Source: Ruegeria arenilitoris
GTDB lineage: Bacteria; Pseudomonadota; Alphaproteobacteria; Rhodobacterales; Rhodobacteraceae
Length of the DNA stretch: 64,000 bases
Direction of reading: 5' to 3'
Assembly: GCF_013032445.1 (NCBI RefSeq)
Contig: NZ_WQCA01000012.1
Location: 1 to 64,000 of the forward strand
Shown here: piece after piece, positions 27,004 to 35,022 of the stretch
Numbering within the stretch: the stretch's first letter is position 1
Layout of the letters: each line of letters opens with the position of its first letter
The notes under the pieces: generated by a model
Databases searched by the model: none
Told to the model about the DNA's origin: nothing
The model's input: only the letters and a program-made list of their open reading frames with translations
Made by a program: the position numbers and the translations under genes

Positions 27004-28515
27004 ATGAAAGACATCGTAATGACAGCCCAAACCACTCTCGCAAATCTGGACCTGACCGAGGCGGAGCTGACCGGCGGTACGCTGGCCGTGCGGTCTCCCA
27101 TCGACGGCAACCTGCTGGCTGAAGTGCATGAGACGCCCGACGCCGACATGGATGCTGTCTTTGCCCGCTCCAAAGCGGCTTTTAAAGCATGGCGCACTGT
27201 ACCGGCCCCGCGTCGGGGCGAACTGATCCGTCTGCTGGGCGAGGAACTGCGCGCCGCCAAGGATGATCTGGGCGCGCTGGTCAGCTGGGAGGCGGGCAAG
27301 ATCACCTCGGAAGGCCTCGGCGAAGTTCAAGAGATGATAGACATCTGCGACTTTGCCGTGGGCCTGTCGCGGCAGCTGTATGGCCTGACAATTGCATCCG
27401 AACGCCCCGGCCACCGGATGATGGAGACCTGGCACCCGGCGGGGCCGGTTGGCGTGATTTCGGCCTTCAATTTCCCAGTTGCGGTCTGGTCGTGGAATGC
27501 GGCAATTGCGCTGGTCTGCGGGGACACGGTCATCTGGAAGCCGTCCGAGAAAACCCCGCTGACCGCGATGGCCTGCCAGAAGATCTTCGAACGCGCGTTG
27601 GCCCGGTTTGGCGATGCGCCCGAAGGCTTGTTGCAAACATTGATCGGTGGCGCCGCGCTGGGCGAGGCGTTGGTGGCCAGCGAGGATGTGCCGGTAATCT
27701 CGGCCACAGGTTCGACCCGCATGGGCCGCGCGGTTGCGCCCATCGTGGCACAGCGGTTCGGCAAGTGTATTCTGGAGCTGGGCGGCAACAACGCGATGAT
27801 CGTTGGTCCCTCAGCCGATCTGGAAATGGCGGTGCGGGCGATTGTGTTCTCGGCCGTCGGCACCGCAGGCCAACGCTGCACCACGCTGCGCCGTCTGATC
27901 GTGCATAAATCGATCCGCGCGGAATTGGTGAGTCGTTTGAAAAAGGCTTATGCCGGTCTGCCCATCGGCAATCCACTGATCGAGGGTACGCTGATCGGCC
28001 CGCTGGTGGATGAAGCCTCGGGTGCGGCTATGACAGCGGCCCTGAAAGCGGCTGAAGCTGAGGGTGGTACCGTATTCGGCGGCAACCGGGTAACCGAAGG
28101 TGTGCCCGCCGGCGTCTACATGCAGCCTGCCATCGTCGAGATGCCTGGCCAGACCGCAACAGTGAAGACCGAGACCTTTGCCCCGATCCTCTACGTCATG
28201 GAATACAGTGATTTCGACGAAGCCATCGAGATTCAGAATGACGTGCCGCAGGGCCTGTCGTCTTGCGTGTTCACCCTGAATATGCGCGAGGCCGAGCAAT
28301 TCCTGACCGCAGCCGGGTCCGATTGTGGCATTGCCAACGTTAATATCGGGCCTTCGGGGGCCGAGATCGGCGGTGCCTTTGGGGGCGAGAAGGAAACCGG
28401 TGGCGGGCGCGAAAGCGGATCGGACGCGTGGAAAGCCTATATGCGGCGCCAGACCAACACCGTGAACTACTCGGCCGAGTTGCCGCTGGCGCAAGGCGTC
28501 AAGTTCGACATCTGA
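27004..28515 (+). CDS. Antiquitin-type aldehyde dehydrogenase (aminoadipate-semialdehyde dehydrogenase)
   Basis: A 503-residue ALDH7-type enzyme. Catalytic C292 is in GTAGQRCTTLRR, the general base E258 is in LELGGNNAMIV, and NAD-binding FNFPVAVWSWNAA is near 156-168. These match antiquitin rather than generic ALDH. It would oxidise 2-aminoadipate 6-semialdehyde to 2-aminoadipate, the step after saccharopine dehydrogenase, and the genes are 3 bases apart. ALDH7 enzymes are also tied to osmotic stress. The start may be 27004 or the ATG at 27019; neither has a strong ribosome site. Confidence 0.88.
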   Translation: MKDIVMTAQTTLANLDLTEAELTGGTLAVRSPIDGNLLAEVHETPDADMDAVFARSKAAFKAWRTVPAPRRGELIRLLGEELRAAKDDLGALVSWEAGKITSEGLGEVQEMIDICDFAVGLSRQLYGLTIASERPGHRMMETWHPAGPVGVISAFNFPVAVWSWNAAIALVCGDTVIWKPSEKTPLTAMACQKIFERALARFGDAPEGLLQTLIGGAALGEALVASEDVPVISATGSTRMGRAVAPIVAQRFGKCILELGGNNAMIVGPSADLEMAVRAIVFSAVGTAGQRCTTLRRLIVHKSIRAELVSRLKKAYAGLPIGNPLIEGTLIGPLVDEASGAAMTAALKAAEAEGGTVFGGNRVTEGVPAGVYMQPAIVEMPGQTATVKTETFAPILYVMEYSDFDEAIEIQNDVPQGLSSCVFTLNMREAEQFLTAAGSDCGIANVNIGPSGAEIGGAFGGEKETGGGRESGSDAWKAYMRRQTNTVNYSAELPLAQGVKFDI

Positions 28516-28547
28516 TCAAAGGGCCCGGCGGCAATACCGTCGCCGGG

Positions 28548-30125
28548 TCAATCCGCAAACAGGTAATCCAGCCGCATCACGGCTTGTGCCTTGTCCTGCG
28601 AGACACCCAAAAACTCGGCCAGGGCGGCCTCATTTTCGGCCCTCGGGTTGGTTTCCCGAATCCGCAAATAACCGTCAAAACCAGCCCCCCGGATCAGCTC
28701 GGATTCGTAGGACATCGAGTTGCGCAGCGTCGGCACAAGCCGCGCGACGGTTTCAGTGGGGCTGTTTTCTCCGGCCAGACCTACCCGGCGGGCGTGACCG
28801 ATCAGGTAGTCGTCGGAATACTCACACTCGATCTCAAGAACATGGGTCTTGGCCTGATCGGCGCAGAAATCCTGAATGATGTCCAGATTGGCCGGATCGA
28901 CGCAGATCACCAGCTTGTCGGTGCCGAAATGGTCGAACAACATCCTCACCACCGCGCGCCGGTGGCGCGAACGTTTCTGTAGCGTTGTCTCGATCCCGCC
29001 GAGATCGGGCAAGGGGGTGTTTTCTTCGTTGAACAGGTATTCGACGCAGGGAATATCCGTCTCGGAGGTGATCTGATCGACCAACCGCTTGGCCACATGC
29101 CATTTCTTACAGGCGATCAGGAAAACCTCACGCTCAGGGCCCAGCGTATTCCCAGCCTCCCAGAACCGTTGCCCGAACCGGCGGCCAACGCGGCCGCGCC
29201 CGGTCAGGAAACCATAGAGATTGCGGCCCTCATCCGAGATTTTGAACTCAACCTCTTCGCTTGCGTAAAGCGCGCCCAGCCGTTCTTTCAGTTCATGCGC
29301 TTCGGGGCTGATCTTGCGGGCGAACAGGTAATCCTGCCTCAGCAGCATGTCGTAATGGTCGTTGTAGAAGGTTACCGGCATTCCGTAATCCGAGAACATC
29401 AGAAAGGTCGGGGTGCGATTTTCAATCTCTTCCTTGGGGATCAGGTGGCGGACGAGGGTTTGAAAGAAAGTTTCATCCGGAATCCAGGTGGTCGAGAAAA
29501 AGCGTTTCACATCCGGGCGCTGTTGCAGAAAGTCGAGGATCATCTCGACCGTGCGGCGGCGCAGGCACCACCACTGGCTGCCGATCATGACCTGAATATC
29601 AGCCGGTATCTCGCGGGTCAGGCCAAAGCGTTTTTGCAGATCGTATGAGGTGTAGAACCGTTTGCTTTGGGTGCGTTCGTTGAAGAAGTGGCGATAGATC
29701 AACCGGTCGTCCTTCATGCCGGTCTTGATCCAGTTACTGGCAAAGAAATCGTGGCTTTCGATAAAATCCTTGTCGTTTTCGTCCAGGAACCAATGGGCGT
29801 ATTCGGCCGTTTTGATCGCCATGCAATCGCCGGACAACATGTAGAAATGCGTGGCGCGGGGAAAGGCGTCGACGGCGGCCTGCAGCGCGTTCAGCGTTGC
29901 CTGAACCAATGACCACTCGCCCCAGCCGCATTTGATGCGCTTGGCGGCGAAGGTGACATTCGGGTTGTCCTTCAGGGCCGAGCGAATACGATCATAGGCC
30001 GCCGCATTGGCGCGCGCATCAAAGTGAATGGCCATGCAATCCCCTGCAGCAGTCAGTTGCCCTGCCTGGGCAATGATCGCCTCGGGGTCTTTGTGGCACA
30101 AAAGTATGTAGGCAATCTTTGCCAT
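28548..30125 (-). CDS. GT14-type glycosyltransferase (core-2/xylosyltransferase-like) with extra C-terminal domain
   Basis: A protein of 525 residues. Residues 1 to about 250 look like a core-2/I-branching GlcNAc-transferase or xylosyltransferase domain (GT14): IAYILLCHKDPEA at the N-terminus, HFDARAN, KCGWGEWSLVQATLNAL, HFYMLSGDCMAIK, and SQWWCLRR in the acceptor region. The rest is a separate C-terminal domain of unknown role, found with this catalytic domain in related bacteria. The open frame continues 100 codons upstream, but that stretch lies over the divergent gene, so I use the ATG at 30125. The sulfotransferase gene 142 bases away in the opposite direction suggests a sulfated glycan. 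Confidence 0.8.
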   Translation of the reverse strand: MAKIAYILLCHKDPEAIIAQAGQLTAAGDCMAIHFDARANAAAYDRIRSALKDNPNVTFAAKRIKCGWGEWSLVQATLNALQAAVDAFPRATHFYMLSGDCMAIKTAEYAHWFLDENDKDFIESHDFFASNWIKTGMKDDRLIYRHFFNERTQSKRFYTSYDLQKRFGLTREIPADIQVMIGSQWWCLRRRTVEMILDFLQQRPDVKRFFSTTWIPDETFFQTLVRHLIPKEEIENRTPTFLMFSDYGMPVTFYNDHYDMLLRQDYLFARKISPEAHELKERLGALYASEEVEFKISDEGRNLYGFLTGRGRVGRRFGQRFWEAGNTLGPEREVFLIACKKWHVAKRLVDQITSETDIPCVEYLFNEENTPLPDLGGIETTLQKRSRHRRAVVRMLFDHFGTDKLVICVDPANLDIIQDFCADQAKTHVLEIECEYSDDYLIGHARRVGLAGENSPTETVARLVPTLRNSMSYESELIRGAGFDGYLRIRETNPRAENEAALAEFLGVSQDKAQAVMRLDYLFAD

Positions 30126-30267
30126 TTTCGCTCTGCTTGACCTGTTTCGGCTGGTATCCACCCGTGATACTGAGGATGAGCGATTGAATAAACAGAATAT
30201 TTTTGGTTCTTTGGCTACAAAAGCAGGCGTGTTTAGTGAGTTCTGACCTGTTAAGGAGGCGCAGCAG

Positions 30268-31086
30268 ATGGGTTTTCCCGGTACTTGGATGACCGAAAGC
30301 GAAAGTATGGTGTACCGTGTCGTGCCGAAATGTGCCTGCTCGACCATCGGGCAGATCATGTATTTCTCGGACCATGGGCGGTTCTTTGACGGCGATATCC
30401 ACGACGCAAAAGACGGGTTGCACAAATGGGCGTTCGATCATAGCCAGGACCGTATCACGGGCAATATTCGCAATCATGGGTCTTATTCCTTTACCTGCGT
30501 ACGCAATCCCTACACGCGGATTCTAAGTTCGTTCTTCGATAAGATCTGCGGCATTCAGCGGAACGGAAAACGCTATCGGGGCAATCTGGTTCCGACGTTG
30601 ATCTACAATTACGGAATCGAAGTGGGTGGCGATGACGGCAAAGGTGAGTTCGACCAGATTGCCAGTTTCCGCCGCTTTCTATTATTCGCACGGGATACGA
30701 TCCGCTGGCGCAGGCCGATGGATCCCGACATTCACTGGTCGGCGATGTCAGGCCATGTCTCGACCTTCATTGTAAACGGAGGGCGGTACGACCGGATTTT
30801 CTGGACCGAGAAGTTCAACGACGGGATGCAGGGTGTTCTGGACAATCTCGACACGCCGCACGCGATAAACTTGTCAGATATCCCCCGGTTCAACGAATCC
30901 GAGGGCCACGGTCCCAAGCGCGCCCATCCGGTCGAGGACTACTTCGACGATCTGTCGATGCATCTGGTTTATGAAATCTACAAACAGGATTTCGAGCTGT
31001 TCAAATACGATTTCGAAAACCCGTCAAACAAGATGCCGATTGGCGAAATTGATCTGGAGGAGGTCCACGCCAAACTCGGCGACTGA
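30268..31086 (+). CDS. Carbohydrate-type sulfotransferase
   Basis: A protein of 272 residues of the sulfotransferase family 2/HNK-1-like type. VVPKCACSTIGQ (about 15-26) is the 5'-phosphosulfate loop that binds PAPS, and CVRNPYTRILSSFFDKI (about 76-92) is the 3'-phosphate loop. No signal peptide or membrane anchor is present, unlike animal Golgi enzymes, so it should act in the cytoplasm on a nucleotide- or lipid-linked glycan. AAGGAGG lies just ahead of the ATG. Its divergent neighbour is a GT14 glycosyltransferase. The acceptor is unknown. Confidence 0.8.
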   Translation: MGFPGTWMTESESMVYRVVPKCACSTIGQIMYFSDHGRFFDGDIHDAKDGLHKWAFDHSQDRITGNIRNHGSYSFTCVRNPYTRILSSFFDKICGIQRNGKRYRGNLVPTLIYNYGIEVGGDDGKGEFDQIASFRRFLLFARDTIRWRRPMDPDIHWSAMSGHVSTFIVNGGRYDRIFWTEKFNDGMQGVLDNLDTPHAINLSDIPRFNESEGHGPKRAHPVEDYFDDLSMHLVYEIYKQDFELFKYDFENPSNKMPIGEIDLEEVHAKLGD

Positions 31087-31144
31087 CACTGCCTCAGAGC
31101 GCTCCCGCCCACCGTCAATGTCTCTGACAAGGCATCTCCTCTGG

Positions 31145-31183
31145 TTGGGCCCGGCGCCGCGCAAAGCGCGGCGCCGGGCCCAA
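31145..31183. repeat. Perfect 18-bp stem-loop
   Basis: Arms at 31145-31162 (starts TTGGGCCCGG) and 31166-31183 (ends CCGGGCCCAA) match perfectly around a 3-base AAA loop. The hairpin is nearly all G+C and lies between the sulfotransferase and ilvD ends. Smaller hairpins follow: ATCGGC/GCCGAT (about 31197-31211) and AGCCT/AGGCT (31231-31244). It may end the sulfotransferase transcript without a T run. Confidence 0.75.
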
Positions 31184-31247
31184 AGCCGAACGCGGCATCG
31201 GCATAGCCGATGGTGCGCTTCGGGCGCGGGAGCCTTTCGAGGCTGGA

Positions 31248-31278
31248 AAGAACCGGTCCCGATCTGGAGCCGGTTCTT
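31248..31278 (-). terminator. ilvD terminator
   Basis: AAGAACCGG (31248-31256) and CCGGTTCTT (31270-31278) form a 9-bp stem just after the ilvD stop. On the minus strand it ends in CTTTCC, a modest T run. Confidence 0.65.
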
Positions 31279-31283
31279 GTCGC

Positions 31284-33116
31284 TTAGACCTGACGCACAG
31301 CGCCTTTGGCGGCGCTGGTTGTCAGCTTGGCATAGGCCTTGAGCGCCGTGGATACCTTGCGCTTGCGCGGTTCGGCGGGTTCCCAGCCCTTTTCATCCTG
31401 TTCTTCCCGGCGCGCTGCCAGTTCTTCGTCGGACACGGCCAGATGGATGGAACGGTTAGGAATGTCGATCTCGATCTTGTCGCCCTGGCGCACCAGTCCG
31501 ATTTCACCACCTTCGGCGGCCTCAGGCGAGACGTGGCCGATCGACAGGCCCGAGGTGCCGCCAGAGAAGCGGCCGTCAGTCAGCAAGGCACAAGCTTTGC
31601 CCAGGCCTTTGGATTTCAGATACGAGGTCGGATACAGCATCTCTTGCATCCCCGGCCCTCCGCGCGGGCCTTCATAGCGGATAACCACCACATCGCCGGC
31701 CTCTACTTTGCCGGTCAGGATGTCATTGACCGCCTGATCCTGGCTTTCGCAGACGTAAGCCGTGCCGGTGAAGGTCAGGCTGGCCGGATCGACGCCCGCG
31801 GTTTTCACGATGCAGCCGTCACGCGCGATGTTGCCGAACAGAACCGCCAGACCGCCATCCTGACTGAAGGCGTGTTCCTTGCTGCGGATCACACCGCCTT
31901 CCCGGTCGGTGTCCAGTTCCTTATAGCGGTTCGACTGGCTGAACGCCTGCGTGGTGCGCACGCCACCGGGGGCAGCCTTGAACAGTTCCTGCGCCTTCGG
32001 GTTGTTGGCGATCTTGATGTCCCAGTTGGCAATCGCCTCACCGATGGTGCCGGAGTGAACCGTGCTGCAATCTTCGTGCAGCAAACCGGCACGGCCAAGT
32101 TCACCGAGGATCGAAAAGATGCCGCCGGCACGGTGCACGTCCTCCATGTGCACGTTCTCGGTGTTGGGCGCAACTTTGCACAGACACGGCACCTTGCGGC
32201 TGAGGCGGTCCATGTCGGACATGGTGAAATGCACCTCGCCCTCATGCGCGATGGCCAACAGGTGCAGGACGGTGTTGGTTGACCCGCCCATGGCGATATC
32301 CAGGCTCATGGCGTTTTCAAACGCCTCAAAGGTGGCGATTTCACGCGGCAGGAAGCCCTTTTCGTTCAAGTCATAGTGGCGTTTGGTGATCTCAACGATG
32401 CGGCGACCGGCCTCAAGGAACAGTTCTTTGCGGTCTGCGTGCGTTGCCAGAGTTGAACCGTTGCCCGGCAGTGCCAGACCCAGCGCCTCGGCCAGACAGT
32501 TCATTGAGTTGGCGGTGAACATGCCAGAGCACGAACCACAGGTGGGGCAGGCGTTCTCTTCTATATGTTTCACCTGTTCATCGGTGTAATGATCGTCGGC
32601 GGCAGCGACCATCGCGTCGACGAGGTCGATTTTCTTGACGTCCAGATCCTCGATGTCGATCTTGCCGGCTTCCATCGGCCCGCCCGAGACAAAGATCGCC
32701 GGGATGTTCAGGCGCATCGCCGCCATCAACATGCCCGGTGTGATCTTGTCGCAGTTCGAGATGCAGACCATCGCGTCTGCGCAATGCGCGTTGACCATGT
32801 ATTCCACAGAATCCGCGATCACCTCACGTGAGGGCAGTGAATACAGCATCCCGTCGTGGCCCATGGCGATGCCGTCATCCACAGCGATGGTGTTGAATTC
32901 CTTGGCCACACCACCTGCGGCCTCAACCTCGCGTGCAACCATCTGGCCCAGATCCTTCAGGTGCACGTGACCCGGCACGAACTGGGTGAACGAGTTGACG
33001 ATGGCGATGATCGGCTTGCCGAAATCGCTTTCGGTCATGCCTGTGGCGCGCCACAGGCCACGGGCACCGGCCATGTTGCGGCCATGGGTGGAGGTTCTGG
33101 ATCGGTACATTGGCAT
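31284..33116 (-). CDS. ilvD: Dihydroxy-acid dehydratase
   Basis: An enzyme of 610 residues for branched-chain amino acid synthesis, converting 2,3-dihydroxy acids to 2-oxo acids (valine/isoleucine pathway; also the leucine precursor). Iron-sulfur cysteines are in [10 protein letters not shown] and [18 protein letters not shown], and the C-terminal catalytic stretch is [18 protein letters not shown]. Length and N-terminus ([16 protein letters not shown]) are standard. It is transcribed away from an XRE-cupin regulator across a duplicated palindrome, which points to that regulator as a possible controller. leuB, leuC and leuD lie 8-15 kb away. Confidence 0.96.
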   Translation of the reverse strand: MPMYRSRTSTHGRNMAGARGLWRATGMTESDFGKPIIAIVNSFTQFVPGHVHLKDLGQMVAREVEAAGGVAKEFNTIAVDDGIAMGHDGMLYSLPSREVIADSVEYMVNAHCADAMVCISNCDKITPGMLMAAMRLNIPAIFVSGGPMEAGKIDIEDLDVKKIDLVDAMVAAADDHYTDEQVKHIEENACPTCGSCSGMFTANSMNCLAEALGLALPGNGSTLATHADRKELFLEAGRRIVEITKRHYDLNEKGFLPREIATFEAFENAMSLDIAMGGSTNTVLHLLAIAHEGEVHFTMSDMDRLSRKVPCLCKVAPNTENVHMEDVHRAGGIFSILGELGRAGLLHEDCSTVHSGTIGEAIANWDIKIANNPKAQELFKAAPGGVRTTQAFSQSNRYKELDTDREGGVIRSKEHAFSQDGGLAVLFGNIARDGCIVKTAGVDPASLTFTGTAYVCESQDQAVNDILTGKVEAGDVVVIRYEGPRGGPGMQEMLYPTSYLKSKGLGKACALLTDGRFSGGTSGLSIGHVSPEAAEGGEIGLVRQGDKIEIDIPNRSIHLAVSDEELAARREEQDEKGWEPAEPRKRKVSTALKAYAKLTTSAAKGAVRQV

Positions 33117-33158
33117 GATGCTGTTTCCCTTTTGCCCCGGTTGCGATATGCGGGGTGC

Positions 33159-33199
33159 GTACGTTATAGCGCACGTACCACATGTGCGCTATAACGCAC
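33159..33199. promoter_or_regulatory. Duplicated palindromic operator between ilvD and XRE-cupin gene
   Basis: Two near-identical 16-base palindromes lie head to head: GTACGTTATAGCGCAC (33159-33174) and GTGCGCTATAACGCAC (33184-33199), centres 25 bases apart. Their inner 13 bases (33162-33174, 33184-33196) are exact reverse complements. Each contains a TATAAC box, oriented toward ilvD in the first copy and toward the regulator gene in the second. This fits divergent promoters shut by one dimeric repressor. Confidence 0.75.
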
Positions 33200-33223
33200 A
33201 AGGGGATTCGAAAGACGATTGAT

Positions 33224-33787
33224 ATGGCACCGGACGATATAACGCTGAAACTACGGGATGTACGGGCGGCCTCGGGGCTGAGCCTGTCGAAGGTGGCCGA
33301 GATGACCGGCGTCAGCAAAGCCATGCTGGGCCAGATCGAGCGCGGCGAATCCAGCCCGACCATCGCGACGCTGTGGAAGATCGCCAAAGGGTTTCAGTTG
33401 CCGCTGAGCGCGCTAATCGGCTCGACGGCGTTGCGTGATACGGCAGCGCCGGACGTGTTCCGCACCGTGACCTTTCCCGGCAGCATTGAGGTCAAGATCG
33501 TCTTTCCCTTTGACCCCGCCCTGCGCGCCGAGACCTTCCACGTCGATCTAGCACCGAACCAGAGCCACGAATCCGCCGCCCATGCCACTGGCGTAACTGA
33601 AGAGGTCTTCGTCCTGAACGGATCGCTCGAGATTCTGCGGGACGGCAAATGGGTGCCGTTGCAGGCCGGGCAGGGGTTGCGGTTTGCAGCGGACTTGCCG
33701 CATGGCTATCGCGCCGGTGAACAGGGGGCCGCGTTTCTGAACATGCACCATTATGCGCAGCTTGATGCGTTGGCCGCGATCGGCTGA
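33224..33787 (+). CDS. XRE-family transcriptional regulator with cupin domain
   Basis: A protein of 187 residues. The N-terminal helix-turn-helix (about 8-65) includes LSKVAEMTGVSKAMLGQIER, and the C-terminal cupin sensor (about 105-180) includes ATGVTEEVFVLNGSLEIL and GYRAGEQGA. Such regulators sense small metabolites through the cupin barrel. I place the start at ATG 33224; an earlier ATG in frame at 33182 falls inside the operator. The duplicated palindrome just upstream is the obvious autoregulatory site and could also control ilvD. Confidence 0.85.
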   Translation: MAPDDITLKLRDVRAASGLSLSKVAEMTGVSKAMLGQIERGESSPTIATLWKIAKGFQLPLSALIGSTALRDTAAPDVFRTVTFPGSIEVKIVFPFDPALRAETFHVDLAPNQSHESAAHATGVTEEVFVLNGSLEILRDGKWVPLQAGQGLRFAADLPHGYRAGEQGAAFLNMHHYAQLDALAAIG

Positions 33788-33817
33788 ACACCAATCCAAA
33801 AAAGCCCGAGGGACAAC

Positions 33818-34087
33818 ATGGCCGCTTTTCTTGAAACTCTGACGCTGGCGGATGCCGTCGGCTCGTTCGGTGCGCTGGTTGTTGTGGCTGCGTATTTCGC
33901 CACTCAGATGCGGATGATGAATTCGGACGATCTGGCGTTTCCGGTGCTGAATTTGGCGGGGTCGATCCTGATCGTCTATTCATTGCTTCAGAACTTCAAT
34001 CTGGCCTCAATGTTGATTGAATCCTTCTGGATTCTGATCAGCATGATCGGGATCGTTCAGTTTTTCCGCCTCAGACGCGCGCGCTAG
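33818..34087 (+). CDS. Small CBU_0592-type membrane protein
   Basis: This protein of 89 residues has three hydrophobic helices (about 10-29, 41-60, 64-82) and a basic RLRRAR tail. It matches the short membrane proteins annotated as the CBU_0592 family, whose function is unknown. It lies 30 bases after the XRE-cupin gene on the same strand and may be co-transcribed. Confidence 0.75.
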   Translation: MAAFLETLTLADAVGSFGALVVVAAYFATQMRMMNSDDLAFPVLNLAGSILIVYSLLQNFNLASMLIESFWILISMIGIVQFFRLRRAR

Positions 34088-34167
34088 GCGGACAACGCCC
34101 CTTCCAGCCTTGAACCCCAATGCGAGCGCGTATAGGGACAAAACAAGCTCGCTTAGGGGAGGCTTTG

Positions 34168-35022
34168 ATGCAGGACGATCCGAAAACCCTCGTTTCAACC
34201 GAATGGCTTGCCGCCCATATCAAGGACCCGGATCTGCGGATTCTGGACGGGTCGTGGTATTTGCCGCAGCAGGGGCGCGACGCCAAGGCGGAATACGACG
34301 AGGCGCATATTCCCGGCGCCCGGTTCTTCGACATAGATGAGATTTCCGACAGGCGGTCTGATCTGCCGCATATGGCGCCTCCGGTCGAAAAGTTCATGTC
34401 GCGCTTGCGGGCGATGGGTGTGGGCGATGGCCATCAGGTCGTGGTCTATGACGGTGCCGGTCTGATGTCGGCCGCGCGGGTCTGGTGGCTGTTCCGGCTG
34501 ATGGGGCAAGAAAACGTGGCCGTTCTGGACGGCGGTTTCCCCAAATGGCAGGCCGAGGGCCGCGAGATCGAGGATCTGCCGCCCGTTATCCGCGACCGTC
34601 ACATGACGGTGCGCGTACAGAACCATCTGGTGCGCGACGTGACGCAGGTGTCGTCTGCTGCCAAGCTGGCCGATCACGAGATCATCGACGCCCGATCGGC
34701 AGCCCGGTTTGCCGGGGCCGAGGCGGAACCGCGCGAAGGATTGCGCTCGGGCCATATTCCGGGTTCGCGCAACGTGCCCTTTGGCACTCTGCTGAACAAA
34801 AACGGCACGATGAAATCGCCTGACGAATGCCGTGCCGTGTTCGAGACCGCAGGCGTGGACCTGTCGAAGCCCGCCATCACCTCTTGTGGGTCGGGCGTGA
34901 CCGCTGCGATCCTTAGCCTAGCGTTGGAACGCTTGGGCAAGAAAGATCATTCGCTTTATGACGGCTCCTGGGCTGAATGGGGTGCTTTCCCGACCCTGCC
35001 CGTCGCAACCGGAGAGAACTGA
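34168..35022 (+). CDS. sseA: 3-mercaptopyruvate sulfurtransferase
   Basis: A two-domain rhodanese of 284 residues. The catalytic Cys is C240 in SCGSGVTA; the CGSGVT loop marks mercaptopyruvate rather than thiosulfate sulfurtransferases. It moves sulfur from 3-mercaptopyruvate to thiol acceptors or cyanide. The start is ATG 34168 behind GGGGAGG. An upstream in-frame ATG at 34120 has no ribosome site. The stop overlaps the aminotransferase start by one base (TGATG), so the two are translated together; the aminotransferase could supply mercaptopyruvate from cysteine. Confidence 0.93.
   Translation: MQDDPKTLVSTEWLAAHIKDPDLRILDGSWYLPQQGRDAKAEYDEAHIPGARFFDIDEISDRRSDLPHMAPPVEKFMSRLRAMGVGDGHQVVVYDGAGLMSAARVWWLFRLMGQENVAVLDGGFPKWQAEGREIEDLPPVIRDRHMTVRVQNHLVRDVTQVSSAAKLADHEIIDARSAARFAGAEAEPREGLRSGHIPGSRNVPFGTLLNKNGTMKSPDECRAVFETAGVDLSKPAITSCGSGVTAAILSLALERLGKKDHSLYDGSWAEWGAFPTLPVATGEN

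Noticed and set aside
30126-30425. 100-codon extension of the GT14 glycosyltransferase
   Set aside because: It overlaps the start of the divergent sulfotransferase gene, and the GT14 domain begins right at the inner methionine.
31145-31183. Riboswitch in the sulfotransferase-ilvD gap
   Set aside because: The hairpins lie at the 3' ends of both genes, where a 5' leader riboswitch would not work.
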